Below, one piece after another: positions 43,682 to 51,705 of a DNA stretch of 64,000 nt (positions are counted from its first letter, which is position 1; the number at the start of each line of letters is the position of its first letter). The position numbers and the translations under genes are program-made. Source of the DNA: Bradyrhizobium sp. ORS 285 (lineage in GTDB: Bacteria; Pseudomonadota; Alphaproteobacteria; Rhizobiales; Xanthobacteraceae); assembly GCF_900176205.1 (NCBI RefSeq), contig NZ_LT859959.1, positions 992,001-1,056,000 on the forward strand. The letters are read 5' to 3'. The notes under the pieces were generated by a model, which worked only from the letters and a program-made list of their open reading frames with translations, made no database searches and was not told where the DNA came from.

Positions 43682-45904
43682 TCATGCGCCGGTCTTCGCG
43701 CAATAGGTCTGCCAGAATTGCCGATAGGCCGATTCGACACAGCGCGTGTAGTTGGCGACGTCGCCGGCCGGCGAGCGCGCCACCATGCCGGGCAGCTCCG
43801 CGCGCAGCTTCGACAACAGCTCGGGCTGCGCGGCGAAGGTCTTGGCGATGCGGATATAGCCGTCGTCGTCGTCGCCGACCCAGTCCGCCAGCCCCGCGGC
43901 GGTCAGGATGCCCCCTGCCGCACGCGAGGCCGCACCGGCGCCGAGCTTGGCGACGACGGGAACGCCCATGTAGAGCGATTCGAACGTGGAGATGCCGCCG
44001 TTCTGCGGGAACGGATCGAGCGAGATGTCGATGCGCTCGTAGGATTTCAGATGTTCGCTGCGCTCGCTGGCGCCGAGACAGACGAGGCGCGCTTCCGGCA
44101 CGCCGCGGCTGACAAAGCGGCCGATCAGGCCGTCGCGCACCAGGGGATCGTTGAGCGCGAGATGCTTGATCACCAGCTTGGCGTCCGGCACCTCGGCGAG
44201 CAGCCGCGCCCACAGCACGATCGCCTCGTCGGAGATCTTGTCGATGCGGTTGTAGACGCCGAAGGTGACATGGCCGTTCTGCAGCATCGGCGGCGGTGAC
44301 GGCGTGACGCCGAGCAGCGGATCGATCGTGATCACCGACGGCAGATCGTGGACACGCTCGGCGAACAGCGGCCGGACGCTCGCAGGCACCGTGACCGGAT
44401 CGGCGAAGAAGTAGTCCATGGTGGCAAGGCCGGTGCCGGTGCCGCTGCCCCAGGCCGTGACCTGGATCGGCGCCGGCTTGCGCGCGAACACCGGCATGCG
44501 GGTGCCCGTGGTGTACCCGGAGAGGTCGACCAGGATGTCGACGCCGTCCGCCTGGATACGGTCGGCGAGCTCGTCGTCGGAAAGGTTCGCGGCCTCGACC
44601 CAGACGTCGGCGATGGACTTGAAGTTTTCCGTGAAGGCGTCGTGTCGCGGCGAGGTCGAGTAGCAGTTCACCTGCACCTGCGTCTTGTCGTGGCCGCGCA
44701 GCACCGGCAGGAAAGCGAACGCTGCCGAGTGGGTGCGGAAATCCGCCGAGACATAGCCGACGACGATGCGCCGGATAGGATCGAGCGAGCGCGGTGCCAG
44801 CGTCCGGCGCGGAAATTTCGAGCCGATCGCGACCCACCAATAGTGCCGCGCCGCCTGCTGCACGGCGAAGTCGGCGCCTGGCAGGAAGTCGAGATAGAAG
44901 ATCTTCTTGGTGATCGCCTCGTCGTAGTCCGGCTGCACCTCCAGCGCCTGGTCGAACTGCGCGACGGCGCCGGCGACATCGCCGAGCTTGCCGCGGCAGG
45001 CGCCGAGCAGGGTCAGCGCGACCTGGGCCTTCGGATTGGTGTCGAGCACGCGCTTGCAGGCCGCGATGGCCTGCGCGATGTTGCCGTTGAGCAGGCTGAT
45101 CTGCGCCTTGCCCTGCCAGCCGACCTGCAGGTTCGGGTCGAGCGCGACGGCGCGGTCATAGTCGGCTTCGGCGTCCGCGGTGCGTCCGGAGATCATGTAG
45201 AGCCGGCCGCGATGCGCGAGCAACTCGGCATGCATGGGACGCGCGGCGAGGGCTGTGTTGAAGGTCGCCTCGGCCTGCTCGAAATGATGCAGCTCGAGAT
45301 GCGCCAGCCCCTTGTTGACCAGCGCCTCGAAATGGGTCGGATTGAACACCAGCGCCTGCTCGGCGCTCGCGGCGGCGCCGTCCCAGCGCCGCAGCATCAG
45401 CTCGGCGACGCTGCGGTTGCACCAGGAATCGACGTCGTCAGGCTTCAACTCCAGCGCCCGCGTCGCGCTCGCCAGCGCCGCCTCGCCCTGCTTCAGGCGC
45501 AGCAGCGTGATGGTCAGGTTGCGCAGCGTGATCGGCGCATTCGGCCGCAGCGCCAGCGAGCGCTCGAGCGCGGCGCGCGCCTCCTCGAAGCGCTCGCAAT
45601 TGACCAGCGCCCAGCCGAGATTGGACTGCGCGTCGGCCGAATTGGGTTCGAGCGCGACGGCCTGCGCCAGGAACGTGGTGGCCTCGGCGAAGCGGGCCGA
45701 CGACACGAGCGACACGCCGAGCAGATGCACGGCCTCGAAGCAGCCCGGCACCTCCTGCAGGAGCTTGGCGCAGATCGCCTGCGTGTCGGCCTGGCGCCCG
45801 GCGCGGAACGCGATAAAGGCTGCCGTCAGCTGCGTCTCGACCAGCTTCTTCTGTTTCTTTTCCTGCCGTGCCTTCTGGAAGGCGCGCGAACCGACGGTGC
45901 TCAA
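43682..45904 (-). CDS. TPR-containing O-GlcNAc-transferase-like glycosyltransferase (SPINDLY/GT41 type)
   Basis: A 740-residue cytoplasmic protein. Residues about 30-370 are tandem TPR units with the A-x-N-x-G-x-A-L spacing (EPNSADAQSNLGWALVNCERFEEARAALERSLAL and following). The C-terminal half is a GT41 fold: VGYVSADFRTHSAAFAF, VDILVDLSGYTTGTRMPVFARKPAPIQVT and the sugar-nucleotide Lys region FGVYNRIDKISDEAIVLWARLL, then GGISTFESLYMGVPVV. Bacterial relatives glycosylate proteins; TPR-glycosyltransferases such as Caulobacter FlmG modify flagellin. A CtrA-like box shared with flhA lies about 190 bp upstream. The acceptor cannot be read from sequence. Confidence 0.85.
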   Translation of the reverse strand: MSTVGSRAFQKARQEKKQKKLVETQLTAAFIAFRAGRQADTQAICAKLLQEVPGCFEAVHLLGVSLVSSARFAEATTFLAQAVALEPNSADAQSNLGWALVNCERFEEARAALERSLALRPNAPITLRNLTITLLRLKQGEAALASATRALELKPDDVDSWCNRSVAELMLRRWDGAAASAEQALVFNPTHFEALVNKGLAHLELHHFEQAEATFNTALAARPMHAELLAHRGRLYMISGRTADAEADYDRAVALDPNLQVGWQGKAQISLLNGNIAQAIAACKRVLDTNPKAQVALTLLGACRGKLGDVAGAVAQFDQALEVQPDYDEAITKKIFYLDFLPGADFAVQQAARHYWWVAIGSKFPRRTLAPRSLDPIRRIVVGYVSADFRTHSAAFAFLPVLRGHDKTQVQVNCYSTSPRHDAFTENFKSIADVWVEAANLSDDELADRIQADGVDILVDLSGYTTGTRMPVFARKPAPIQVTAWGSGTGTGLATMDYFFADPVTVPASVRPLFAERVHDLPSVITIDPLLGVTPSPPPMLQNGHVTFGVYNRIDKISDEAIVLWARLLAEVPDAKLVIKHLALNDPLVRDGLIGRFVSRGVPEARLVCLGASERSEHLKSYERIDISLDPFPQNGGISTFESLYMGVPVVAKLGAGAASRAAGGILTAAGLADWVGDDDDGYIRIAKTFAAQPELLSKLRAELPGMVARSPAGDVANYTRCVESAYRQFWQTYCAKTGA

Positions 45905-46097
45905 GGCTCATTCTCCGGGCGGACTTTGCGGTGTCGCGTTCGAAACGACTTGTCGCCGCATCGGGGGCGCCCCGCGGATCCGCAGGGCGAGCCGATCGCG
46001 GCGTCGTGTCGGCAGCCGCACGGCGAGGACATGTCGGACAGGTTGTCCGCCGGCCGGCCACGCGCAGCGCGACGCGGCAAGCTTGGCCGGTTTATGG

Positions 46098-46112
46098 TTA
46101 GCAATTGGTTAA
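46098..46112. promoter_or_regulatory. CtrA-like box upstream of the glycosyltransferase gene
   Basis: TTAG-N7-TTAA(C), one mismatch from TTAA-N7-TTAA. The surrounding bases (TATGGTTAGC..T.GGTTAACG.CGG) are nearly the same as at 34508-34530 upstream of flhA. It lies in the 270-bp gap between the glycosyltransferase start and the haem-protein stop; nothing else is seen there. Confidence 0.4.
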
Positions 46113-46174
46113 CGCCGGTGGCGGAGGGGGGGCGCCGCTCCGCCACGACATGGCTGCTGCTCTTGGCAGGCGTG

Positions 46175-47581
46175 CTACGGCTTCATTGCCGTCGCGCCGG
46201 GGACGCGAAACAGGTCGATCAGCTGCTTCGACTTGCGCGGATAGGCATCGAACAGCTGGAAGTCCAGGTCCTTGGTGCCGGCGAACTTGCCATGGCAGTT
46301 GATGCAGCCGTTCGGCTGCTGCGGGCCCTGCATGTAGGTCTCGAGCGTGGTGTTGGCGAGGAAGGGCGGCTGCGTCGGCGTGCCGATCGGCACACCCTTG
46401 CCGGCCCATTGCGCGTTGACCAGCCGGTAATACTGCCAGACGTTGTCGGAGCGCAGCGTCTTCAGCGCGGTCTGATAGAGCACGCTCTTCTGCGCTGCGA
46501 CGTCGTCGAGCGGGATCACGCGCATCACCTGCGTCGGCGTATTCGAGCCCTTGGCCGGCGGCTGGTTGACCTTGCAGTCGGTGCAGGCGGGATTGAAGAA
46601 ATTGTACCTGGCGCCGGTGGGAATCGTCTGGCCCTGGGTCGGCGCGTTGTCGACCTGCTCGAACGTCGCCCACATCCATTGCGGCAGCTGGTCGGTCTTG
46701 ATCACGACATGCAGGCCGACGAGGCCGAGCTTCCTGACGTCGCAGCGCTTGGTCGCGGGATCGAACACCAGTGCGTCGGTCGTGTAGAAGCGGGTGGCAT
46801 CGTCGGGCTGCTTGCTGCCGGGGCCGCCCATCACCTTCCACGCCGCCTTGACCTTCACCGTGGCGGAGCGGTCGGTGGTGTTGGACGAGGCCGGGAAGGC
46901 GATCTTGGCGCCGCTCTGGTTGCGGCTGTCGTAGAACTTGTTGCTGACGACGTAGTCGTAATAGACGCGGTTGAGCTTGACCTCGTACCAGACGTTCTGG
47001 CCGTTTTGGTCGACGAGGCGGTTGCCGTCCGACTCCTTGTCGCCGGCAATCAGGACGTCGCTGATCTTGGCGGTGCGCACCAGCGTGCGGCGCGCCGCGG
47101 CGGGATTTTCGCGGGCCTGGATCAGGCATTGCGGTGGGATCTTCTCGGCGGCGTCGAACGGCGCCGGCCTGACCGGCGGATCGAGATAGATGTCGTCGGA
47201 ATCCTTGTAGGTCTCCCACACCACGGGCCCGGTCGGCATCGTCTTCGGGCCGCCCTCGGTCATGTAGGTGAAGCCGCCGATCACGTTCTCGCGGTCCGGC
47301 ACGCCGCGCTCGACGATCGGGTTCGGCGCCGGCCAGTTGAGCGCGATGAATGAATCCCAGGCCATGTTGTCGACATAGACCTGCAGCCCGATCGCGCCGA
47401 CATTCTGCGTCACCAGATCGGCCGGGATGTCGGGGCTGAACACGTAGGACGGCGGCGTGAACTGACGGCCTTTGACGGCGGGACCCGCCGACGTCTCCGC
47501 CTGCTGGGCCTGTGCGAGCGCGACGGGCAGCAAGGCCAGCGCGGTCAATGCAATGAGTGTTTGTTTCAAATTGACCTCCAT
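46175..47581 (-). CDS. Exported haem-motif protein of unknown function, 468 aa
   Basis: Residues 1-25 form a signal peptide (MEVNLKQTLIALTALALLPVALAQAQ). The mature part contains AIGLQVYVDNMAWDSFIALNWPAP, GKGVPIGTPTQPPFLANTTLETYMQ and, near the C-terminus, NGCINCHGKFAGTKDLDFQLF, a single c-type haem motif CINCH. A CTDCK pair (about residues 330-334) could bind metal but is not CXXCH. Proteins of this plan are annotated as hypothetical cytochrome-like exported proteins in Bradyrhizobium and Burkholderia; no reaction is known to me. It is transcribed alone. Confidence 0.78.
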   Translation of the reverse strand: MEVNLKQTLIALTALALLPVALAQAQQAETSAGPAVKGRQFTPPSYVFSPDIPADLVTQNVGAIGLQVYVDNMAWDSFIALNWPAPNPIVERGVPDRENVIGGFTYMTEGGPKTMPTGPVVWETYKDSDDIYLDPPVRPAPFDAAEKIPPQCLIQARENPAAARRTLVRTAKISDVLIAGDKESDGNRLVDQNGQNVWYEVKLNRVYYDYVVSNKFYDSRNQSGAKIAFPASSNTTDRSATVKVKAAWKVMGGPGSKQPDDATRFYTTDALVFDPATKRCDVRKLGLVGLHVVIKTDQLPQWMWATFEQVDNAPTQGQTIPTGARYNFFNPACTDCKVNQPPAKGSNTPTQVMRVIPLDDVAAQKSVLYQTALKTLRSDNVWQYYRLVNAQWAGKGVPIGTPTQPPFLANTTLETYMQGPQQPNGCINCHGKFAGTKDLDFQLFDAYPRKSKQLIDLFRVPGATAMKP

Positions 47582-47689
47582 CGGAAGGAGTTTCGTGAAT
47601 CAACCGATGGATTAATATCGCGGAATGCTCGCTCAAAAGATGAGCTGCTTCACATTTGGTATTTTGCCTGGGACGGCCCGAATGCAAAG

Positions 47690-47709
47690 CGGCCGCCCAC
47701 GGGCGGCCG
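47690..47709 (-). terminator. GC-rich hairpin after ppk2
   Basis: GGCCGCCC and GGGCGGCC (47691-47708) form a tight hairpin about 27 bp beyond the ppk2 stop. On the minus strand it is followed by GCTTTGCATT, a weak T-run. Confidence 0.5.
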
Positions 47710-47735
47710 TCCCACTTCCGGTCGCCTCGCCGATC

Positions 47736-48854
47736 TCAGCTCGCGTGCTCCTCGCGCTCATGGATGACGCTGGCGCGGCCGACGATGAGGTCGTCGACGT
47801 GGCCGATGCGGGAGACGTCCTTGCCGGCATAGGGCAGGGAGTGCAGCACGCAGCGCATCGCGTTCAGGCGCGCGCGCTTCTTGTCGTCGGACTTGATCAC
47901 CGTCCACGGGCAGTCGGCGGTATCGGTGGAGAAGAACATCGCCTCCTTGGCCCGGGTGTAGTCGTCCCATTTGTCGAGTGACGCCGTGTCGATCGGCGAC
48001 AGCTTCCACTGCTTCAAGGGATGCGCCTCGCGCTCCTTGAAGCGGCGGCGCTGCTCCTCGCGGCTCACGGAGAACCAGAACTTGATGAGATGCATGCCGC
48101 TGCGCACGAGGTTGCGCTCGAACTCCGGCACCTGGCGCAGGAACTCGTCATATTCGACCTGCGAGCAGAACCCCATCACGCGCTCGACGCCGGCGCGGTT
48201 GTACCAGGAGCGGTCGAACAGCACGATCTCGCCTGAGGTCGGCAGGTGCTCGACATAGCGCTGGAAGTACCATTGGCCGCGCTCGACATCGCTCGGCTTG
48301 TCGAGCGCGACGACGCGGGCGCCGCGCGGATTGAGATGCTCCATGAAGCGCTTGATGGCGCCGCCCTTGCCGGCAGCGTCGCGGCCCTCGAACAAGAGCA
48401 CGAGGCGCTGCCGGGCGTCCTTCATCCAGTTCTGCAGCTTCAACAGCTCGGTCTGCAGGACGAATTTCTGCTCCTCATAATCCTTGCGGAGCATGCGGTA
48501 TTTGTAGGGATAGCCGCCGTGGCGCCAATTGTCGGAGAGCTCGTCGGAGGTGTGACGCTTGTCGCGCTTGGCCTTGCCGTCGATCAGCGCCTTCATCAGC
48601 TTGGCGTCATCAGGCGCGGCGCCGTCGAGCATGGCCTTGATCGGCGCGCTCTCGGCGTTCAGCGCCGGCGGTCCGTTCAGCACGCTCTCGAATGCCGACA
48701 ACTCGGTGATCTGTGCGGCCTGCATGGACTCGTCGACCAGCGACTGGGCAATCGGATCGAGCGGGGCTGCGGATTGCTTGCGCGCGACTCGCGCCGTGGC
48801 GCTCGCGCGCCGGCCACTGGATGCCTTGCTCTTGGTCGTCCTGGTATTTGCCAT
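47736..48854 (-). CDS. ppk2: Polyphosphate kinase 2
   Basis: PPK2 uses polyphosphate to phosphorylate nucleoside diphosphates (or the reverse). The start at ATG 48854 gives 372 residues; the in-frame ATG at 48890 would sit almost at the predicted transcription start. After a basic low-complexity N-terminus comes the PPK2 core: Walker A FEGRDAAGKGG (155-165), LNPRGARVVALDKPSDVERGQWYFQRYVEHLP, Walker B and lid FDRSWYNRAGVERVMGFC, then KFWFSVSREEQRRRF and LKQWKLSPID. This is the one-domain PPK2 layout. A perfect FNR/FixK box with a matching -10 lies upstream, implying induction at low oxygen. Confidence 0.93.
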   Translation of the reverse strand: MANTRTTKSKASSGRRASATARVARKQSAAPLDPIAQSLVDESMQAAQITELSAFESVLNGPPALNAESAPIKAMLDGAAPDDAKLMKALIDGKAKRDKRHTSDELSDNWRHGGYPYKYRMLRKDYEEQKFVLQTELLKLQNWMKDARQRLVLLFEGRDAAGKGGAIKRFMEHLNPRGARVVALDKPSDVERGQWYFQRYVEHLPTSGEIVLFDRSWYNRAGVERVMGFCSQVEYDEFLRQVPEFERNLVRSGMHLIKFWFSVSREEQRRRFKEREAHPLKQWKLSPIDTASLDKWDDYTRAKEAMFFSTDTADCPWTVIKSDDKKRARLNAMRCVLHSLPYAGKDVSRIGHVDDLIVGRASVIHEREEHAS

Positions 48855-48928
48855 GCGATTCCGCCCCGCCTGTTGGTGATGTACAGACATGTGAATCGTT
48901 TTTTATCCGCCAAGCGCCGTGCGGCAGC

Positions 48929-48942
48929 TTGACCTGGATCAA
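48929..48942 (-). promoter_or_regulatory. FNR/FixK box upstream of ppk2
   Basis: TTGATCCAGGTCAA on the minus strand is a perfect TTGA-N6-TCAA. Twenty-one bases after it comes GATAAA, in -10 position for a class II site centred at -41.5. The predicted start near 48894 leaves a 40-nt leader before ATG 48854. Confidence 0.8.
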
Positions 48943-49043
48943 CGGGTCGCAGGGTTTGCGGGAACAAGGCAGGGTAGTACCGCTACGCGCGCAACATTCA
49001 CGCAACGGTCTCTACTACGGGTAGGGCTGTGGCTAATTTACTC

Positions 49044-49129
49044 CGTCATGCCCGGGCTTGTCCCGGGCATCCACGTCCTTCCCAGTGCGCGGAACGACGT
49101 GGATGGCCGGGACACGCCCGGCCATGACG
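49044..49129. repeat. Palindromic dispersed element
   Basis: CGTCATGCCCGGGCTTGTCC... and its near-complement ...GGCCGGGACACGCCCGGCCATGACG face each other; each arm is itself a small hairpin. From memory this is a common intergenic repeat in Bradyrhizobium and other Rhizobiales. It fills part of the 331-bp gap between ppk2 and the helicase; the FixK box is the other content. Confidence 0.75.
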
Positions 49130-49185
49130 ATGCCGTGAGAGCGTAGCGCTAACCGGACACATCGTTCGACGCGGCCCGATTCGGC

Positions 49186-50295
49186 TCACACCACGATGCT
49201 GAGCCGCTTCGCGGCGCGCGTGATCCCGGTGTAGAGCCAGCGGGCGCGGCTCTCCTGGAACGCAAAGCTCTCGTCGAACAGCACGACGTCGTCCCATTGC
49301 GAGCCCTGCGATTTGTGCACGGTCAGCACGTAGCCATAGTCGAACTCGTCGTACGGCTTGCGCTGCTCCCACGGGATGTCCTCGATACCACCGGCGAAGC
49401 ATTCGCCGCGCACGGAGACCTTGGTGACCTTGCGGCCGAAATCCTCCTCGGGAGCGACGCGCATCGTGACGATCTTGGACTTCGAGGTCGCGCGCGACTT
49501 CACCCGCCACAGGCCGCCATTGAACAGGCCCTTCTTGCGGTTGTTGCGCAGGCAGACCAGCTTGTCGCCGGCGACCGGCAGGGCGTCCTCGATGTCGAGG
49601 CGCTGGCGAAAGCGGTTGTTGTAGGCGCGGCGGGTGGCGTTGCGGCCGACCAGCACCTGGTCGGCCTCCATGACGCGCGACGGATCGAGCTCGCGGCGCT
49701 CCACCACCTCGCTCTCGCCGTAGCGCCCGATATCGAGCGTGTTGCCCTCGCGCACGTCCATCGACATCCGCACGATCGGATCGTCCTGCGCCTGGCGATG
49801 CACCTCGGTCAGCATCACGTCCGGCTCGCTGTCGGTGAAGAAGCCGCCGCCCTTGACCGGCGGCAGCTGCGCGGGATCGCCGAGCACCAGCAGCGGACAG
49901 TCGAACGAGAGCAGGTCGCGGCCGAGATCGGCATCGACCATCGAGCATTCGTCGATGATGATCAGCTTGGCCTTGGAGGCCGGCGCGTCGTCCCACAGTT
50001 CGAAGTTCGGCTGCTCCTCGCCGCTCTCCTGCGCGCGGTAGATCAGCGAGTGGATCGTCGAGGCGTTGTCACAGCCCTTGCTGCGCATCACCAGCGCCGC
50101 CTTGCCGGTGAACGCCGCGAACTTGACCTCGCCATCGACGCCCTCGGCGATGTGGCGGGCCAGCGTGGTCTTGCCGGTTCCGGCATAGCCGAACAGCCGG
50201 AACACCTGCGGCGTGCCGTTCCGGCCGGGCTTTTCTTTCAGCCAGTCGGCGACGGATTTGAGGGCAGAATCCTGATGGGGAGAGAAGGTGGTCAT
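49186..50295 (-). CDS. RecD-like ATP-dependent DNA helicase
   Basis: A 369-residue superfamily 1B helicase. Walker A FGYAGTGKTT (35-44), Walker B IIIDECSMVD (about 112-121), motif III LVLGDPAQLPPV, TEVHRQ, and the C-terminal UvrD_C_2-type YVLTVHKSQGSQWDDVVL and LYTGITRAAKRLSIVV. It lacks the long N-terminal region of RecD2, so it is a short RecD-like/Dda-like helicase, possibly acting in DNA repair. It lies downstream of a palindrome pair, and napC ends upstream on the same strand. Confidence 0.88.
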   Translation of the reverse strand: MTTFSPHQDSALKSVADWLKEKPGRNGTPQVFRLFGYAGTGKTTLARHIAEGVDGEVKFAAFTGKAALVMRSKGCDNASTIHSLIYRAQESGEEQPNFELWDDAPASKAKLIIIDECSMVDADLGRDLLSFDCPLLVLGDPAQLPPVKGGGFFTDSEPDVMLTEVHRQAQDDPIVRMSMDVREGNTLDIGRYGESEVVERRELDPSRVMEADQVLVGRNATRRAYNNRFRQRLDIEDALPVAGDKLVCLRNNRKKGLFNGGLWRVKSRATSKSKIVTMRVAPEEDFGRKVTKVSVRGECFAGGIEDIPWEQRKPYDEFDYGYVLTVHKSQGSQWDDVVLFDESFAFQESRARWLYTGITRAAKRLSIVV

Positions 50296-50426
50296 GGCTC
50301 ACGGGGAAGGAGCCGCGGGGCGACTCGGGACATTCCGTGAACCTAAGGGCTGTTTCAGCGAGATCAAGCTGGAATGGGTGAGGTGCAATTCGGACGAGAG
50401 AGCACAAGATCGCGCCCCGCGGACGG

Positions 50427-50533
50427 CGCGCCCCCCTCCCCCTTGCGGGGAGGGGTCGGGGGTGGGGGTCCATTCGGGCAGTCTCTGCTGAGACCCCCAC
50501 CCCCAACCCCTCCCCGCAAGGGGGAGGGGAGTT
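50427..50533. repeat. Compact inverted pair of GC-rich palindromes
   Basis: GCGCCCCCCTCCCCCTTGCGGGGAGGGG with GGGGGTGGGGGTC, 22 bp, then GACCCCCACCCCCAACCCCTCCCCGCAAGGGGGAGGGG. The two halves are almost perfect reverse complements, so the 107 bp can fold into one long hairpin. It lies between napC and the helicase gene and may end or stabilise the nap transcript. Confidence 0.9.
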
Positions 50534-50574
50534 GACCTCGCGTGCGGCGAAAGCTCGCCTATTCACAAGAAAGG

Positions 50575-51237
50575 CTACTGCCAGCCCGGCACGCCGCGCA
50601 TATCCGGCAGGTGATGCGCGATGCCTTTGTGGCAGTCGATGCAGGTCTTTTCGCCGGTGAAGAGGAAGCGCTGGTGGGCTTCGACTGCGCGGGGAGACTG
50701 CTTGGTGATGTCCATCGACTGCGAGCTGTGGCAGTTGCGGCATTCCAGCGAGTCATTCGCCTTGAAGCGTGCCCATTCGTGCAGCGCGAGCTCCAGCCTA
50801 CGGTCAGTGAACTTCTCGCGGGTGTCGATCGAGCCGAACAGATGGCCCCAGACCTCCTTCGAGGCCTGCATCTTGCGCGCGATCTTGTCGGTCCAGTTGT
50901 GCGGCACGTGGCAGTCCGGGCAGGAGGCGCGGACGCCGGAGCGGTTGGAGAAGTGCACGGTCGATTTCAGCTCGGCGAACACGTTGTCCTTCATCTCGTG
51001 ACAGCCGGTGCAGAACTTCTCGGTGTTGGTGATCTCGAGCGCGGTGTTGAAGCCGCCCCAGAAGATCACGCCGGCGACGAAGCCGGCGAGCACCAGTACG
51101 CCCAGGCCGAAGATCGAGCTTGGCTTGAGCAGCACGTCGATCAGGTCGAGCACGAACTGCCAGGCGCGGCGGACGAGGCCGAGGCGTTTCTCGGGGGCCG
51201 GCGTTCCCGTCCCCTGCGGGATGTCGGCGCTGCTCAT
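50575..51237 (-). CDS. napC: Tetrahaem cytochrome NapC
   Basis: NapC is the membrane-anchored quinol dehydrogenase that feeds electrons to NapAB. ATG 51237 overlaps the napB stop (ATGA); the longer frame to 51462 is antisense-like and rejected. One N-terminal membrane helix (about residues 35-57, [25 protein letters not shown]) precedes four haem motifs: CTGCH, CPDCH, CRNCH and CIDCH. The 220-residue length fits the NapC/NirT family. Confidence 0.95.
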   Translation of the reverse strand: MSSADIPQGTGTPAPEKRLGLVRRAWQFVLDLIDVLLKPSSIFGLGVLVLAGFVAGVIFWGGFNTALEITNTEKFCTGCHEMKDNVFAELKSTVHFSNRSGVRASCPDCHVPHNWTDKIARKMQASKEVWGHLFGSIDTREKFTDRRLELALHEWARFKANDSLECRNCHSSQSMDITKQSPRAVEAHQRFLFTGEKTCIDCHKGIAHHLPDMRGVPGWQ

Positions 51238-51704
51238 CGCTTGGCACCCGGCTTGTCGTGCGACAGCACCGTGTCGATATCGACGAAATCGTTGCTGACC
51301 GGCGGTGTCGCGACACTCTGCGGCACGTGGCACTGGGTGCAGAAATAGCGCCGCGGCGACACCGAGGCGAGGAACTGGCCGTCGCGATCCATGAAATGGG
51401 TGATCGACAGCATCGGCGCCTTCGACTCCGCGGTGCGCGCGCGGGCATGGCAGGACAGGCATTTGTTGCCCTGCATGTCGACCTGATAGCCGTCGATGGA
51501 ATGCGGGATCACCGGCGGCTGCTCCGGATAGTTTCGCACCTCCTTCTCGGCGGTGTTCTTGGTCGGCTGCATCGGCGGCGCCGGTCCTTCCTCGTTGAGC
51601 GGCGCGGGACCCCGCAGCGAGGAGGAGACGCTCTGGGCGAGCAGGGCGCTCGAGCCGGCAGCTAAGCTGGCCGCGAGCAGCATCATGGCAAGTTTCTTGA
51701 TCAT
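51234..51704 (-). CDS. napB: Periplasmic nitrate reductase dihaem subunit NapB
   Basis: A 156-residue periplasmic cytochrome with signal peptide [24 protein letters not shown] and two haem motifs, CLSCH and [33 protein letters not shown] and the later [12 protein letters not shown] are typical of NapB. It receives electrons from NapC and passes them to the [4Fe-4S] cluster of NapA. It lies 1 nt after the napA stop and overlaps napC, so the three are translationally coupled. Confidence 0.96.
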   Translation of the reverse strand: MIKKLAMMLLAASLAAGSSALLAQSVSSSLRGPAPLNEEGPAPPMQPTKNTAEKEVRNYPEQPPVIPHSIDGYQVDMQGNKCLSCHARARTAESKAPMLSITHFMDRDGQFLASVSPRRYFCTQCHVPQSVATPPVSNDFVDIDTVLSHDKPGAKR

Positions 51705-51705
51705 G

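Noticed and set aside
44348..47353. 1001-codon plus-strand frame
   Set aside because: Antisense to the OGT-like gene and to the haem protein gene; it crosses their intergenic spacer and shows no protein family features.
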